Part shown: one piece after another, positions 34,171 to 42,421 of the stretch
Numbering within the stretch: position 1 is the stretch's first letter
How the letters are laid out: each line of letters starts with the position of its first letter
Position numbers and translations under genes: made by a program
Notes under the pieces: generated by a model
The model's database searches: none
Told to the model about the DNA's origin: nothing
Seen by the model: the letters and a program-made list of their open reading frames with translations, nothing else
Assembly (NCBI RefSeq): GCF_008974245.1
Contig: NZ_BBZI01000008.1
Location: 549,516 to 613,515, forward strand
Length of the DNA: 64,000 nt
Reading direction: 5' to 3'
DNA from: Streptomyces abyssomicinicus
GTDB lineage: Bacteria; Actinomycetota; Actinomycetes; Streptomycetales; Streptomycetaceae

Positions 34171-35829
34171 CTACTGGTTCTGGCCGGGGATGGAGACCGG
34201 CGGGGTGAACGGGTTCTTCATCGGGCCGAGGGCGGTGAGGTCGACCTCGACCAGGGTGGGGCCGTCGCTGTCGACGGCTTCCTTGATGACGGGTCCGGCG
34301 TCGGCCTCGGAGGCGATCCGGGCGTAGGGCAGTCCGGCGGCGCGGGCCAGCAGCGCGAAGTCGGGGGTGGCGAGGTCGACGCCGGAGCGGCGGTCGAAGT
34401 GCGCGTCCTGCATGTTGCGGAGCACGCCGTAGCCGCCGTCGTTGAAGACGACCAGGGTGAGGCGGGGCCGCTCCTGGGCGAGGGTGAGGAGTTCGCCGAG
34501 GTGGACGGCGAGGCCGCCGTCGCCGGCGATGACGACGGTGGGCCGCTCGGGGTGGGCGAGGGCGGCGCCGATGCCCATGCCGAGGCCCTGGCCGATGCCG
34601 CCGCCGCGCGGGAAGACGTTGTCGCGCGGGTCGTGGATCGGCAGCAGGCGGTTGCCCCAGCTGGAGGAGGGGATGGTGACGTCGCGGGCGATCACGGCGC
34701 GGCGCGGCAGGGCGGCGGTGAGCGCGTCGAGGATCGCGGCCTGCGGGCCGATGCCGTCGCGGAGCGCGGCGCGGGCCTGCTCGCGGGCCTCGCGGACGCG
34801 TTCGCCCCAGCTGGGCTCGGTGGCCGCGCCGCGGGCGATGATCCGCTCGGTCAGGGCGGTGAGCACGGTGGCCGCGTCGCCGGTCAGGGCGTGCGTGGCG
34901 GGGTACACGCGGCCCGGCGCGGCCGGGTCGATGTCGATCTGGACGTGCGCGGCGGGGAGCTCCAGCCGGTAGTCGGCGGTCTCGTTGGAGCGGAAGTGGG
35001 TGCCGACGCTGAGCATGACGTCGGCCTCGGCGAGCAGGGCTCGGCCGGTGGGGCCGGAGGCGAAGTTCCCGACGACGCGCACATCGTCCTCGGGCACGGC
35101 TCCGCGGCCGGAGTTGGAGGTCAGCAGACCGGCCCCCAACGCGTCCAGCAGCGCGGAGAGTTCGGCCCCCGCACGGGCCACGCCTCCTCCGGCCCACACC
35201 AGCGGTCGACGCGCGCCGGCCAGCAGGGCGGCGGCGTCGAGTTCGGCGGCGGACGGCTCCGTGGCCACCGGGTTCCCGGGGGTCTCGGAGAGGGTGCCGT
35301 CCAGGGCCGCCGGGTCCTGGGGCGCGAACTGCAGGTCGATGGGCCACTCGACGCTGGCGGGGCCGCCGGGGACGGCGAGCGCGGCGGCCGCGGCCTCGCG
35401 CAGGATCCGGGCGGCGTCGGCGGCGTCGGTGACGGTCGCGGCGTACTTCGAGACCGCGGTCAGCATGCCGAGCTGGTCCTTGGTCTCGTGGATGAAGCCG
35501 CGGCCCTGGCCGAGGTACTCGCTGTCGATCTGGCCGGTGATGTGCAGCACCGAGGTGCCCGCGGAGAGGGCCTCGATCAGCGAGCCGGCGGCGTTCCCGG
35601 CGCCGGTGCCGGTGGAGGTGAGCGCGCAGCCGAGGGTGCCGCGGGCGCGGCCGTAGGCGTCGGCGGCGTTGACGGCGCTCGCCTCGTGCCGCACGGGCAC
35701 GAAGCGCAGGTCGCGGTCGACGGCCTCGACCAGCGGCAGGTTGTGCACGCTGACGATGCCGAAGACGGTGTCGACGCCGAGCGCGCGGAGCGTGGCGACC
35801 AGCAGGTCGCCGCCGTTGGGCGTGGTCAT
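34171..35829 (-). CDS. thiamine diphosphate-dependent enzyme (2-oxo acid decarboxylase/ALS-like)
   Basis: 552 residues, three-domain ThDP fold. The cofactor-activating E49 lies in VRHEASAVNAADAYGRA; the central domain has GAGLLTSNSGRGAVPEDD; the ThDP/Mg motif is GDGGLAVH...FNDGGYG near 430-460. It resembles benzoylformate decarboxylase and acetolactate-synthase-like enzymes of aromatic clusters, but substrate residues cannot be judged by eye. Located mid-operon, it probably decarboxylates or ligates a 2-oxo acid made during ring degradation. Confidence 0.88.
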   Translation of the reverse strand: MTTPNGGDLLVATLRALGVDTVFGIVSVHNLPLVEAVDRDLRFVPVRHEASAVNAADAYGRARGTLGCALTSTGTGAGNAAGSLIEALSAGTSVLHITGQIDSEYLGQGRGFIHETKDQLGMLTAVSKYAATVTDAADAARILREAAAAALAVPGGPASVEWPIDLQFAPQDPAALDGTLSETPGNPVATEPSAAELDAAALLAGARRPLVWAGGGVARAGAELSALLDALGAGLLTSNSGRGAVPEDDVRVVGNFASGPTGRALLAEADVMLSVGTHFRSNETADYRLELPAAHVQIDIDPAAPGRVYPATHALTGDAATVLTALTERIIARGAATEPSWGERVREAREQARAALRDGIGPQAAILDALTAALPRRAVIARDVTIPSSSWGNRLLPIHDPRDNVFPRGGGIGQGLGMGIGAALAHPERPTVVIAGDGGLAVHLGELLTLAQERPRLTLVVFNDGGYGVLRNMQDAHFDRRSGVDLATPDFALLARAAGLPYARIASEADAGPVIKEAVDSDGPTLVEVDLTALGPMKNPFTPPVSIPGQNQ

Positions 35830-35866
35830 GGGTGGGGCTCCTGGGGCTGGTGGGGCGCGGGGGGGC

Positions 35867-36637
35867 TCAGGCGGCGTGGCTGATGCCGCCGCAGACGTCG
35901 ACGCTGATGCCGGTGATGTAGGAGGCGCGCGGGGAGAGCAGGCCGGTGACGGCGTAGGCGACCTCCTCGGCGCGGCCGAGGCGGCCCAGCGCGATGCCCC
36001 GGTCGGCGGCGAGGGCGGCCTGCCACTCGTCGTAGCTCCGGTCGGTCTCCGCGGCCCGGTACCGCCGCTCCCACTGGCCGGTGTCGATGAGGCCGAGGCA
36101 GACGGAGTTGACCCGGACGCCGTCGGCGGCGAGCTCCCGGGAGAGCGACTTGGAGAGGTTGAGGATGCCGGCCCGGGCGGCGCTGGTGGTGATCAGGCGG
36201 GGCGAGGGCTCCTTGGCGAGCACCGCGTTGATGTTGACGACGGCGGCCGCGTCGGAGCGCCTCAGCAGCGGCAGCGCCGCCTTGAGGGGATTGAGCACAC
36301 CGTCGAACTTCAGCTCGAGCTCATCGCGCCAGTCCTCGGTGGTGCACTCGGCGAACGGCTTCATCCGGGACTGCCCGGCGTTGTTGACCAGCCCGTCCAG
36401 CCCGCCGAACCGCTCCCGCACGCCATCCACCATGCGGGTCACGGCCTCGGCGTCCCGGACGTCGCAGACGGCGGTGTGCAGCCGCTCGTGCGGGCCGATC
36501 CGCTCCAGGGCCTCGGCGCGACGGCCGCAGGTGGCGACCTGGGCACCCTCGTCGAGCAGCATCCGGACGGTGGCGAGGCCGACGCCTGAGCTGCCGCCGG
36601 TGACCAGCACCGTGCGGCCGGTGAGTCCGAGATCCAT
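35867..36637 (-). CDS. SDR family protein lacking the usual catalytic residues
   Basis: 256 residues with a normal SDR cofactor motif (TGGSSGVG) and NNAGQS, and the C-terminal GRLGRAEEVAYAVTGLLSPRASYITGISVDVCGG. The catalytic region reads NINAVLAKEPSPRLITTSAARAGILNLSKSL: aligned with SDRs, Ser is Ala, Tyr is Thr and Lys is Arg. This SAARAG form exists in a subgroup of catabolic-cluster SDRs, so it may use other residues or act non-classically. Fourth gene from the operon's end. Confidence 0.85.
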   Translation of the reverse strand: MDLGLTGRTVLVTGGSSGVGLATVRMLLDEGAQVATCGRRAEALERIGPHERLHTAVCDVRDAEAVTRMVDGVRERFGGLDGLVNNAGQSRMKPFAECTTEDWRDELELKFDGVLNPLKAALPLLRRSDAAAVVNINAVLAKEPSPRLITTSAARAGILNLSKSLSRELAADGVRVNSVCLGLIDTGQWERRYRAAETDRSYDEWQAALAADRGIALGRLGRAEEVAYAVTGLLSPRASYITGISVDVCGGISHAA

Positions 36638-36703
36638 CGTGCTGTCTCCTGGAGGGGATCAGGGGGCGTGGGGGTCGGTGCACCGGGGGGCGGTGCGCCG
36701 GGG

Positions 36704-37456
36704 TCAGTGCATCGTGAAGCCGCCGTTGACGGCGACGGTCTGGCCGGTGAGGTAGCGGGACTCCTCGGAGAGGAGGAAGGCGATGAGTCCGGTGAGGTCG
36801 TCCGGCTGCTGGGGGCGGGAGATGGCCCGGTTGAGCCGGTAGAGCGCGTGCCGTTCCTCGGGTATCCGCTCGGAGGACTCGCTCTCGGTGAGCCCGGGGG
36901 CGACGGCGTTGACGGTGATCCCGTGGTCGCCGGTCTCGCGGGCCATCGCCCGGGTGAGGGCGATCAGTGCGCCCTTGGAGGCGATGTAGTGGGCGAGGCG
37001 CGGGGATCCGTAGAGGGCGGCGTCCGAGGCGACGTTGACGATGCGTCCGGCGCCGTTCGCGAAGATCAGCGGGAGCAGCGCCTTGGCGACCAGCCAGGGG
37101 CCGCGGGCGTTGACCGTCATGATGCGGTCGAAGTCCTCGACCTCGATCTCGTGGAAGTACCGCCCGCCCACGGCGTCCGCCAGGCCCGCGTTGTTGACCA
37201 GGCCGTACAGCGTGCCGCCCGTCAGCTCACCGACGGCGGCGGCCATCTCCGCCACCGACGCCGGATCCCCGACGTCGCAGCGGACGAAGTCGGCCGCCAG
37301 GCCCTCGCCGCGGAGTTCGGCGACCGCCTTCTCGCCCCACTCCTCGCGGAGTTCGGCGACGACGACGTGGAATCCGTCGGCGCCGGCCCGGCGGGCCGTG
37401 GCCAGTCCGAGGCCACGGCCGGCGCCGGTGACGACGACGGTGCGCCGCTCAGTCAC
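36704..37456 (-). CDS. SDR family oxidoreductase
   Basis: 250 residues with the complete classical set: TGAGRGLG cofactor loop, NNAGLAD, catalytic Ser in NVASDAALYG and Tyr/Lys in YIASKGAL, ending with the FabG-like SRYLTGQTVAVNGGF. Probably dehydrogenates a diol or hydroxy intermediate in this pathway. The start overlaps the cupin gene end by 8 bases, so it is translationally coupled to it. Confidence 0.92.
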   Translation of the reverse strand: MTERRTVVVTGAGRGLGLATARRAGADGFHVVVAELREEWGEKAVAELRGEGLAADFVRCDVGDPASVAEMAAAVGELTGGTLYGLVNNAGLADAVGGRYFHEIEVEDFDRIMTVNARGPWLVAKALLPLIFANGAGRIVNVASDAALYGSPRLAHYIASKGALIALTRAMARETGDHGITVNAVAPGLTESESSERIPEERHALYRLNRAISRPQQPDDLTGLIAFLLSEESRYLTGQTVAVNGGFTMH

Positions 37457-37970
37457 GGGTGACGCCGTACAGCGGCGAGTACTCCGGGTAGGTCGGCACC
37501 TGCGGCTTCTGCGTGCCGATGATCACGCAGAACAGCGCGTCGGTGTCGCCCTCGTTCTTCAGCGAGCGGGTCACGCCGGCCGGGACGACGATCATGTCGC
37601 GGTAGCCGAGCGTGCGGTACTCGACCTCGTCGGCGCCGCGGTGGATGCCGACGCGGACCTGGCCCTCCAGGACGAAGAACGCCTCCTCCACGTCGTGGTG
37701 GGTGTGCGCCGGGCCCTCGCCGCCCGGGGGCAGCAGCATGTTGGAGAAGGTGAAGCCGCCGGACGGGATAATCCGGGAGTCGTCCTCGTGGTTGCCGGTG
37801 GCGCCGGAGCCGACGTAGCGGATCTGGGCGCGGCGGTACTGCGGGCCGGCCTTCTCCTGGAAGGAGAGGGTGCCCCAGTCGGGCTCGCGGGAGTCCTTGC
37901 TCGCGATGAGCTGGTCGGTGTACTTGGCGAGGTCCCCGCCGTTGTCGTACTCGGTGGTGGTGAGAGGCAT
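37449..37970 (-). CDS. cupin domain protein
   Basis: 173 residues, one cupin barrel. Metal-binding residues are visible in GPAHTHHDVEEAFFVLEG (two or three His and a Glu) and the second motif lies around MIVVPAGVTRSLKNEGDTDALFCVI, where the usual His is not obvious. Could be a metal-dependent dioxygenase, isomerase or decarboxylase of small oxo-acids. ATG at 37970 with AGGAG upstream; upstream frame extension is rejected. Mid-operon. Confidence 0.88.
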   Translation of the reverse strand: MPLTTTEYDNGGDLAKYTDQLIASKDSREPDWGTLSFQEKAGPQYRRAQIRYVGSGATGNHEDDSRIIPSGGFTFSNMLLPPGGEGPAHTHHDVEEAFFVLEGQVRVGIHRGADEVEYRTLGYRDMIVVPAGVTRSLKNEGDTDALFCVIIGTQKPQVPTYPEYSPLYGVTRD

Positions 37971-38010
37971 GACTGCTCCTGTTCGCGGTGTTCCGTAGGG
38001 GAGGTGGTGG

Positions 38011-38817
38011 TCAGTCGGACTCGGGGAGCCGCGCGGCGATCCGCAGATGGGCACGGACCCAGTCGTTGAAGGCGGCGGGCTGCTCCTGGTTGGCCAGGTG
38101 GCCGGCGCCGGTCATGATCACGAAGACGCCCCGCCGCATCGCGCCGGCGATGACCTGGCTCTCCTCGATGCCGGTGATCCGGTCGTCCTCACCGCACAGC
38201 ACCAGGGCGGGCGCGGTGATGCTCTCCAGCTCCCCGGTGAGGTTGGTGGCGGCCATGGACTCGGCGGCGTGGGCGTAGCCGGGCAGGCGGATGGCGTCGG
38301 CCATGATGTCGACGGCCCTGCGCACCTGCTCGGGCGTGGCCTGCGGGGAGAGCAGGCGAGGGGCGCGCTGTTCGGCGAAGGCCCGAGGGCCTGCCTCGGC
38401 GAGCTGTCCGCCGCGGGCCCGCATGGCGGCGGCCTTCTCCTGGTCGGCGCCGGAGCCCCGGGTGGAGTCGGCGATCACCAGGCTGGCGACCAGCTCCGGG
38501 TGGCGCACGGCGAGCCGCATGGCGATCACGCCGCCCCAGGAGACGCCGACCACATGGGCGCTGCCGCCGCGTTCGGCGATCAGCCGGGCCGCGGTGTCCG
38601 CGTAGTCGTCGAGGGTCAGCGGGCCTTCGGGGTCGGGGGACCTGCCGTAGCCCGGGGCGTCCCAGGCGACCACCCGGGCCACCGGGGCGAGGCCGTCGAG
38701 CTGGGCGGCGAAGGAGGCGGAGGAGGAGCCGATGCCGTGCAGGCACAGCACCAGCGGTCCGTCCTCGCCGGCCTCCTCGACGTGCACCGGCGTCCGCGTC
38801 GTCGCTGTCCGGGTCAC
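38011..38817 (-). CDS. alpha/beta hydrolase
   Basis: 268 residues. Oxyanion strand LHGIGSS, nucleophile elbow GVSWGG with S93, acid residue in CGEDDRITG (D211 or D212) and H240 in TGAGHLANQEQP: a full catalytic triad of the MhpC/BphD or 3-oxoadipate enol-lactonase type. Next to a ring-cleavage dioxygenase, it is a good candidate for hydrolysing a C-C or lactone bond in the cleavage product. GTG start overlaps the upstream stop (GTGA). Confidence 0.92.
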   Translation of the reverse strand: MTRTATTRTPVHVEEAGEDGPLVLCLHGIGSSSASFAAQLDGLAPVARVVAWDAPGYGRSPDPEGPLTLDDYADTAARLIAERGGSAHVVGVSWGGVIAMRLAVRHPELVASLVIADSTRGSGADQEKAAAMRARGGQLAEAGPRAFAEQRAPRLLSPQATPEQVRRAVDIMADAIRLPGYAHAAESMAATNLTGELESITAPALVLCGEDDRITGIEESQVIAGAMRRGVFVIMTGAGHLANQEQPAAFNDWVRAHLRIAARLPESD

Positions 38818-39635
38818 AGGATCTGTCCCTTCCGTCCGGTGAGGGCGCCGATGCCGCGCAGCACCGCGTGCGGGACGACCTGGCTGGTGGCGGGGTTGGC
38901 GGGGTCGGGGGCGTGGTTGACCTCGAAGCGGTAGTGCCCGTGCGGGCCGGACGCCTCGACGACGTGCCGGGTCAGGGTGGCCGCCGGGTCGGCGACCACG
39001 CGGACCTCGACCTTGTCCGGGTCGCCCACCGCGAGGGCCACCGAGGCGGCCACATTGGTGGAGCGGGGGAACCTGACCGGGACCTCGCGGGCGGTGGCGC
39101 ACATGACCTCCACCGGCCCGGTGGCGCCGCGCATCCGAGCCAGCAACTCCTCGTCCATCCACGGCTGTTCGAGGGTGCCCGGCAGTTTGGTCGTGGTGAG
39201 CCGGACCTCGGTCAGCTCACCGAGGCCGCGCACCGCCTGGAGCAGATCGAGGCCGCCGACCGCGCCGCCGGTGAAGTAGACCCGGCCCGGACCCGTCGCG
39301 TGCAGCTGCGCCGCGAGGGCGTCGTCGGTGAGCGCCCCGGTGGACGCCACCAGCAGGTCGGTGCCGGAGGCGAGGATGCGGACGCCCCACTCGCGGACGA
39401 AGCCCTGTCCTGCCGCCTCGACGATCAGGTCGCAGGCCTCCAGCGCCTCGGCGATCGGGCACTGCGGGGCGGCGGCGTCCGGCCGGGGCCGGTTGTCGAT
39501 CACGCGGGTCAGCTCGGCCCCCGGCACCTCGCCGGCGGCCAGCGCGGTGCCGACCACCCGGCCGATGGCGCCCCAGCCGACCACGCCGATCCGCAGCGGC
39601 GGGGCCGCGGCGGCGACGGCCGCGGCGGCGCTCAC
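38814..39635 (-). CDS. aspartate dehydrogenase-like (NadX/DUF108) protein
   Basis: 273 residues. An N-terminal Rossmann domain (RIGVVGWGAIGRVV) is followed by EAAGQGFVREWGVRILASGTDLLVASTGALTDD, FTGGAVGGLDLLQAVRG and the DUF108 segment PRSTNVAASVALAVGDPDKVEVRVVADP, as in L-aspartate dehydrogenase. Full-length NadX normally makes iminoaspartate for NAD synthesis, but here it sits in a ring-cleavage operon, overlapping both neighbours by 4 bases, so it probably acts on a pathway intermediate, perhaps a nitrogen-containing one. Confidence 0.85.
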   Translation of the reverse strand: MSAAAAVAAAAPPLRIGVVGWGAIGRVVGTALAAGEVPGAELTRVIDNRPRPDAAAPQCPIAEALEACDLIVEAAGQGFVREWGVRILASGTDLLVASTGALTDDALAAQLHATGPGRVYFTGGAVGGLDLLQAVRGLGELTEVRLTTTKLPGTLEQPWMDEELLARMRGATGPVEVMCATAREVPVRFPRSTNVAASVALAVGDPDKVEVRVVADPAATLTRHVVEASGPHGHYRFEVNHAPDPANPATSQVVPHAVLRGIGALTGRKGQIL

Positions 39636-40612
39636 GCGGTCACCCCGGGGGTCTTGTGCGCGACCTGGTCCACGACGGCGTCGACCGGCGCGCCCAGCGG
39701 CCCGGGGTCGGGCGTGCCCGCCATGTGGCAGCGGATCTCCTTGCTGGGCGGCCCTGCGGTGCCCCACAGGTCGGACAGCTCGGGCACCCGGCGCCACACC
39801 TTGGCGATCCACCGGTCCTCGACGATCTGCGCGACCTCGGAGGTGTACTCGCAGACCAGCCCGGACGGGTCGGTGAAGTAGGAGAAGGTGTTGTCGCCCG
39901 GTCCGTGGCGGCCCGGTCCCCACTTCGGGGTGATGCCGTGGTGCCGCAGCCGGCCCAGGCCCCGCATGAAGTGGTCGACGGAGTCCATCTCGTAGGCGAC
40001 GTGGTTGAGGGAGGTCCACTCGGCCTGGTTGAACGCGATGCAGTGGTGGTCGGCGTTGACCCGCAGGAACGCCATCTGGTGCTCGGACCAGTCGGAGACC
40101 CGCATGCCCAGCACGTCGCAGTAGAAGGCGACGGCGGCGTCGATGTCGGTGGTGTTGAGGACGGTGTGGGTGACGCCGATCGGCACCGCCGCCTGCCGGC
40201 CGCGCTCCGGGACCGCCTCGACCAGGGCGCTGATCTCGATCAGCCGCCCCTCCGGGTCGGTGAACCGCACGCCGTACCCGCCGCCGGCCTGCTCCAGCGG
40301 GCCGGGGCCGTACACCGGGACGATGGAGCGGGCCAGCAGCCGCCGGGCCGCCTCGTCGACCTCCTCGCGGGAGCCGACGGCGAACGCGATGCGGCCGAGG
40401 CCCACCCGGTCGGCGCGGGACAGACGCAGCACGTGGTGCTCCTCGCCGGTGCCGCGCAACCAGGCGGCGTCGCGGTCGGCGTCGACCGTCTCCAGGCCCC
40501 AGACCTCGGAGTAGAAGTCGGCGGACTCGGTGAGCGTCGGGACGAAGAGCTCCACGGCGCGCAGCTTGCGCAGCCGGGCGACGGGGGGCCGCTGGAGGGC
40601 CGTCTCGGACAT
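39632..40612 (-). CDS. VOC-fold extradiol dioxygenase-like protein
   Basis: 326 residues, two paired beta-alpha-beta-beta-beta modules as in type I extradiol (catechol 2,3-) dioxygenases. The 2-His-1-Glu iron site is readable: H149 in VTHTVLN, H204 in LNHVAYE and E255 in VCEYTSE. The extra C-terminal segment (VAQIVEDRWIAKVWRRV...CHMAG) recalls 2,3-dihydroxy-type dioxygenases. It should open a catecholic ring next to the hydroxyls. ATG with AGGAGAG upstream; 113 bases separate it from the aldehyde dehydrogenase. Confidence 0.88.
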   Translation of the reverse strand: MSETALQRPPVARLRKLRAVELFVPTLTESADFYSEVWGLETVDADRDAAWLRGTGEEHHVLRLSRADRVGLGRIAFAVGSREEVDEAARRLLARSIVPVYGPGPLEQAGGGYGVRFTDPEGRLIEISALVEAVPERGRQAAVPIGVTHTVLNTTDIDAAVAFYCDVLGMRVSDWSEHQMAFLRVNADHHCIAFNQAEWTSLNHVAYEMDSVDHFMRGLGRLRHHGITPKWGPGRHGPGDNTFSYFTDPSGLVCEYTSEVAQIVEDRWIAKVWRRVPELSDLWGTAGPPSKEIRCHMAGTPDPGPLGAPVDAVVDQVAHKTPGVTA

Positions 40613-40725
40613 GCCGTCTCTCCTGATCGTCGAACGGGGCGGTACGGGTGGTGCGGGCGGTACGGGCCGGAAGGTGAAGCCAGGGGCCTGAGGCCGGGGT
40701 GAAGCCGGGGCCGGGAGGCCGTGGG

Positions 40726-42207
40726 CTAGGAGGCCCAGGGCAGCGGGGCGGGATCGGTGCCGAGGTAGAGCGACTTCTGCCGCTGGTAGCCGCGCAGCCA
40801 GTCGCGGCCCTTCTCGCTGCCGAGCCCGCTCTCCTTCCACCCGGTGAAGGGGGTGCTGGAGCTGAACTGCTTGTACGTGTTGATCCAGACCGTGCCGGCC
40901 TCGATCCGCTGGGCGAGGCGCCAGGCGCGGGCCAGGTCGCGGGTCCAGATGCCGCAGGCCAGCCCGTAGACGGTGGAGTTGGCCTGGCGGACCAGGTCCT
41001 CCTCGTCGTCGAACGGGAGGCAGACCAGCACCGGCCCGAAGATCTCCTCCTGGCACGTCCGGGCGTCGGCGGGCAGGCCGTCGAGCACGGTGGGCAGGTA
41101 GTACGCCCCCTCCGTGTACTGCTCGCCCTCCGGTACGGCACCGCCGCACAGCACCCGGGCGCCCTCCTCGCGGGCCAGGTCCACGTAGGCGGCGACCTGG
41201 TCGCGGTGTCTGTGGTGCACCATCGGCGCGACCTGGGTGGCCGCGTCGGTGCCCGGCCCCACCCGCAACTTCCGGGTCCGCTCCACCAGTTCGCCGACGA
41301 ACTCGTCGTAGATCGCCCGCGCCACGAAGAGCCGCGAACCGGCGATGCAGGACTGGCCGCTGGACGAGAAGATCCCGTACATCACGCCCGCCAGGGCCTG
41401 TTCGACGTCGGCGTCCTCCAGGACCACGGTGGGCGACTTGCCGCCGAGTTCCAGCGAGACGGGTATCAGCTTCTCCGCCGCGGCGTGCGCCACCGTGCGG
41501 CCGGTGTTCGTCCCGCCGGTGAAGGTGACCTTGCCGACCAGCGGGTGCTTCACTATCGCGTCGCCCACCACGCTGCCACGGCCGGGCAGCACCGACACCA
41601 GCCCCTCGGGCAGCCCGCTGTCGGTGATCAGCCGGCCCAGGGCCAGCGAGGTCAGCGGCGTCCAGTCGGCGGGCTTGAGCAGCACGCCGTTGCCGGCCGC
41701 GAGAGCGGGGGCGATCTTCTGCGCGTCGGAGGCGATCGGCGAGTTCCACGGGGCGATCGCGCCGACCACGCCGATGGGCTCGTGGGTGGTGACGGTGACG
41801 TAGGCACCGCGGGAGGGGGTGAGGGCGTCCTCCGCCGTCTCCAGCAGGGCGGCCGCGTACCGGAAGGTGCCGGCGGCGCTGGCCGCGAGGGCGCGGGTCT
41901 CGGTGCGGGTCTTGCCGGTGTCGGCGGTCTGGATCGCCGAGAGCCGGTCCGCGTTCGCGTCGATCAGCTCCGCGATCCGGTGCAGGTACCGCGCCCGCAG
42001 GTGCGGGGCGAGGTCCCGCCAGGCGGGGTCCGCGGCGGCCCGGGAGGCACCCCGGGCCGCCGCGTCCACGTCCTCGGGGGAGGCGCCGTGCAGCGTGGTC
42101 AGCAGCCGGCCGGTCGCGGGGTCGACCACCTCGGTCGGCGCGCCCGATCCGGTCCGCCAGCGCCCGGCGATCAGCGCTTCGTCCGGCGGCAGAACCGTCT
42201 CGGTCAT
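40726..42207 (-). CDS. aldehyde dehydrogenase
   Basis: 493 residues, NAD(P)-dependent. The catalytic set is complete: N155 in APWNSP, E253 in LELGGKSP and C287 in GQSCIAGSR, with EEIFGPVL and FTGWKESGLGSEKG near the C-terminus. In context probably oxidises a semialdehyde released by ring cleavage (2-hydroxymuconate-semialdehyde-type). First gene of the eleven-gene minus-strand operon; ATG start just downstream of AGGAGAAG. Confidence 0.93.
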   Translation of the reverse strand: MTETVLPPDEALIAGRWRTGSGAPTEVVDPATGRLLTTLHGASPEDVDAAARGASRAAADPAWRDLAPHLRARYLHRIAELIDANADRLSAIQTADTGKTRTETRALAASAAGTFRYAAALLETAEDALTPSRGAYVTVTTHEPIGVVGAIAPWNSPIASDAQKIAPALAAGNGVLLKPADWTPLTSLALGRLITDSGLPEGLVSVLPGRGSVVGDAIVKHPLVGKVTFTGGTNTGRTVAHAAAEKLIPVSLELGGKSPTVVLEDADVEQALAGVMYGIFSSSGQSCIAGSRLFVARAIYDEFVGELVERTRKLRVGPGTDAATQVAPMVHHRHRDQVAAYVDLAREEGARVLCGGAVPEGEQYTEGAYYLPTVLDGLPADARTCQEEIFGPVLVCLPFDDEEDLVRQANSTVYGLACGIWTRDLARAWRLAQRIEAGTVWINTYKQFSSSTPFTGWKESGLGSEKGRDWLRGYQRQKSLYLGTDPAPLPWAS

Positions 42208-42246
42208 GGCTTCTCCTCCTGGGCGTCGGCCGCGCGCGACCAGGCC

Positions 42247-42275
42247 TTTCAGCGCCTGATCACTTGGTGCTGAAA
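42247..42275 (-). promoter_or_regulatory. inverted repeat upstream of the catabolic operon
   Basis: TTTCAGC and GCTGAAA arms 15 bases apart, about 40-68 bases upstream of the aldehyde dehydrogenase start. Next to it, CCCCTTAAATATC (42282-42294) resembles the CCCCTTAGATAAC before the importer. Candidate operator for the operon. Confidence 0.45.
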
Positions 42276-42348
42276 AGCTAACCCCTTAAATATCTCGGCG
42301 CAAGGGTCCGAGGGAGTGAATCGCCCCCGCGGGGGCGCCGGACACGCC

Positions 42349-42386
42349 GAGGCCCGGCCGGGGGCGCACTGCCCCGGCCGGGCCTC
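42349..42386 (-). terminator. terminator of the subtilase gene
   Basis: Perfect 15-bp stem GAGGCCCGGCCGGGG/CCCCGGCCGGGCCTC with an 8-base loop, 36 bases after the protease stop. A second palindrome of GC runs lies at about 42323-42337. Confidence 0.85.
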
Positions 42387-42421
42387 AGGTGGTGGTCGTC
42401 AGGTCGTGGGACGACCGTGGG

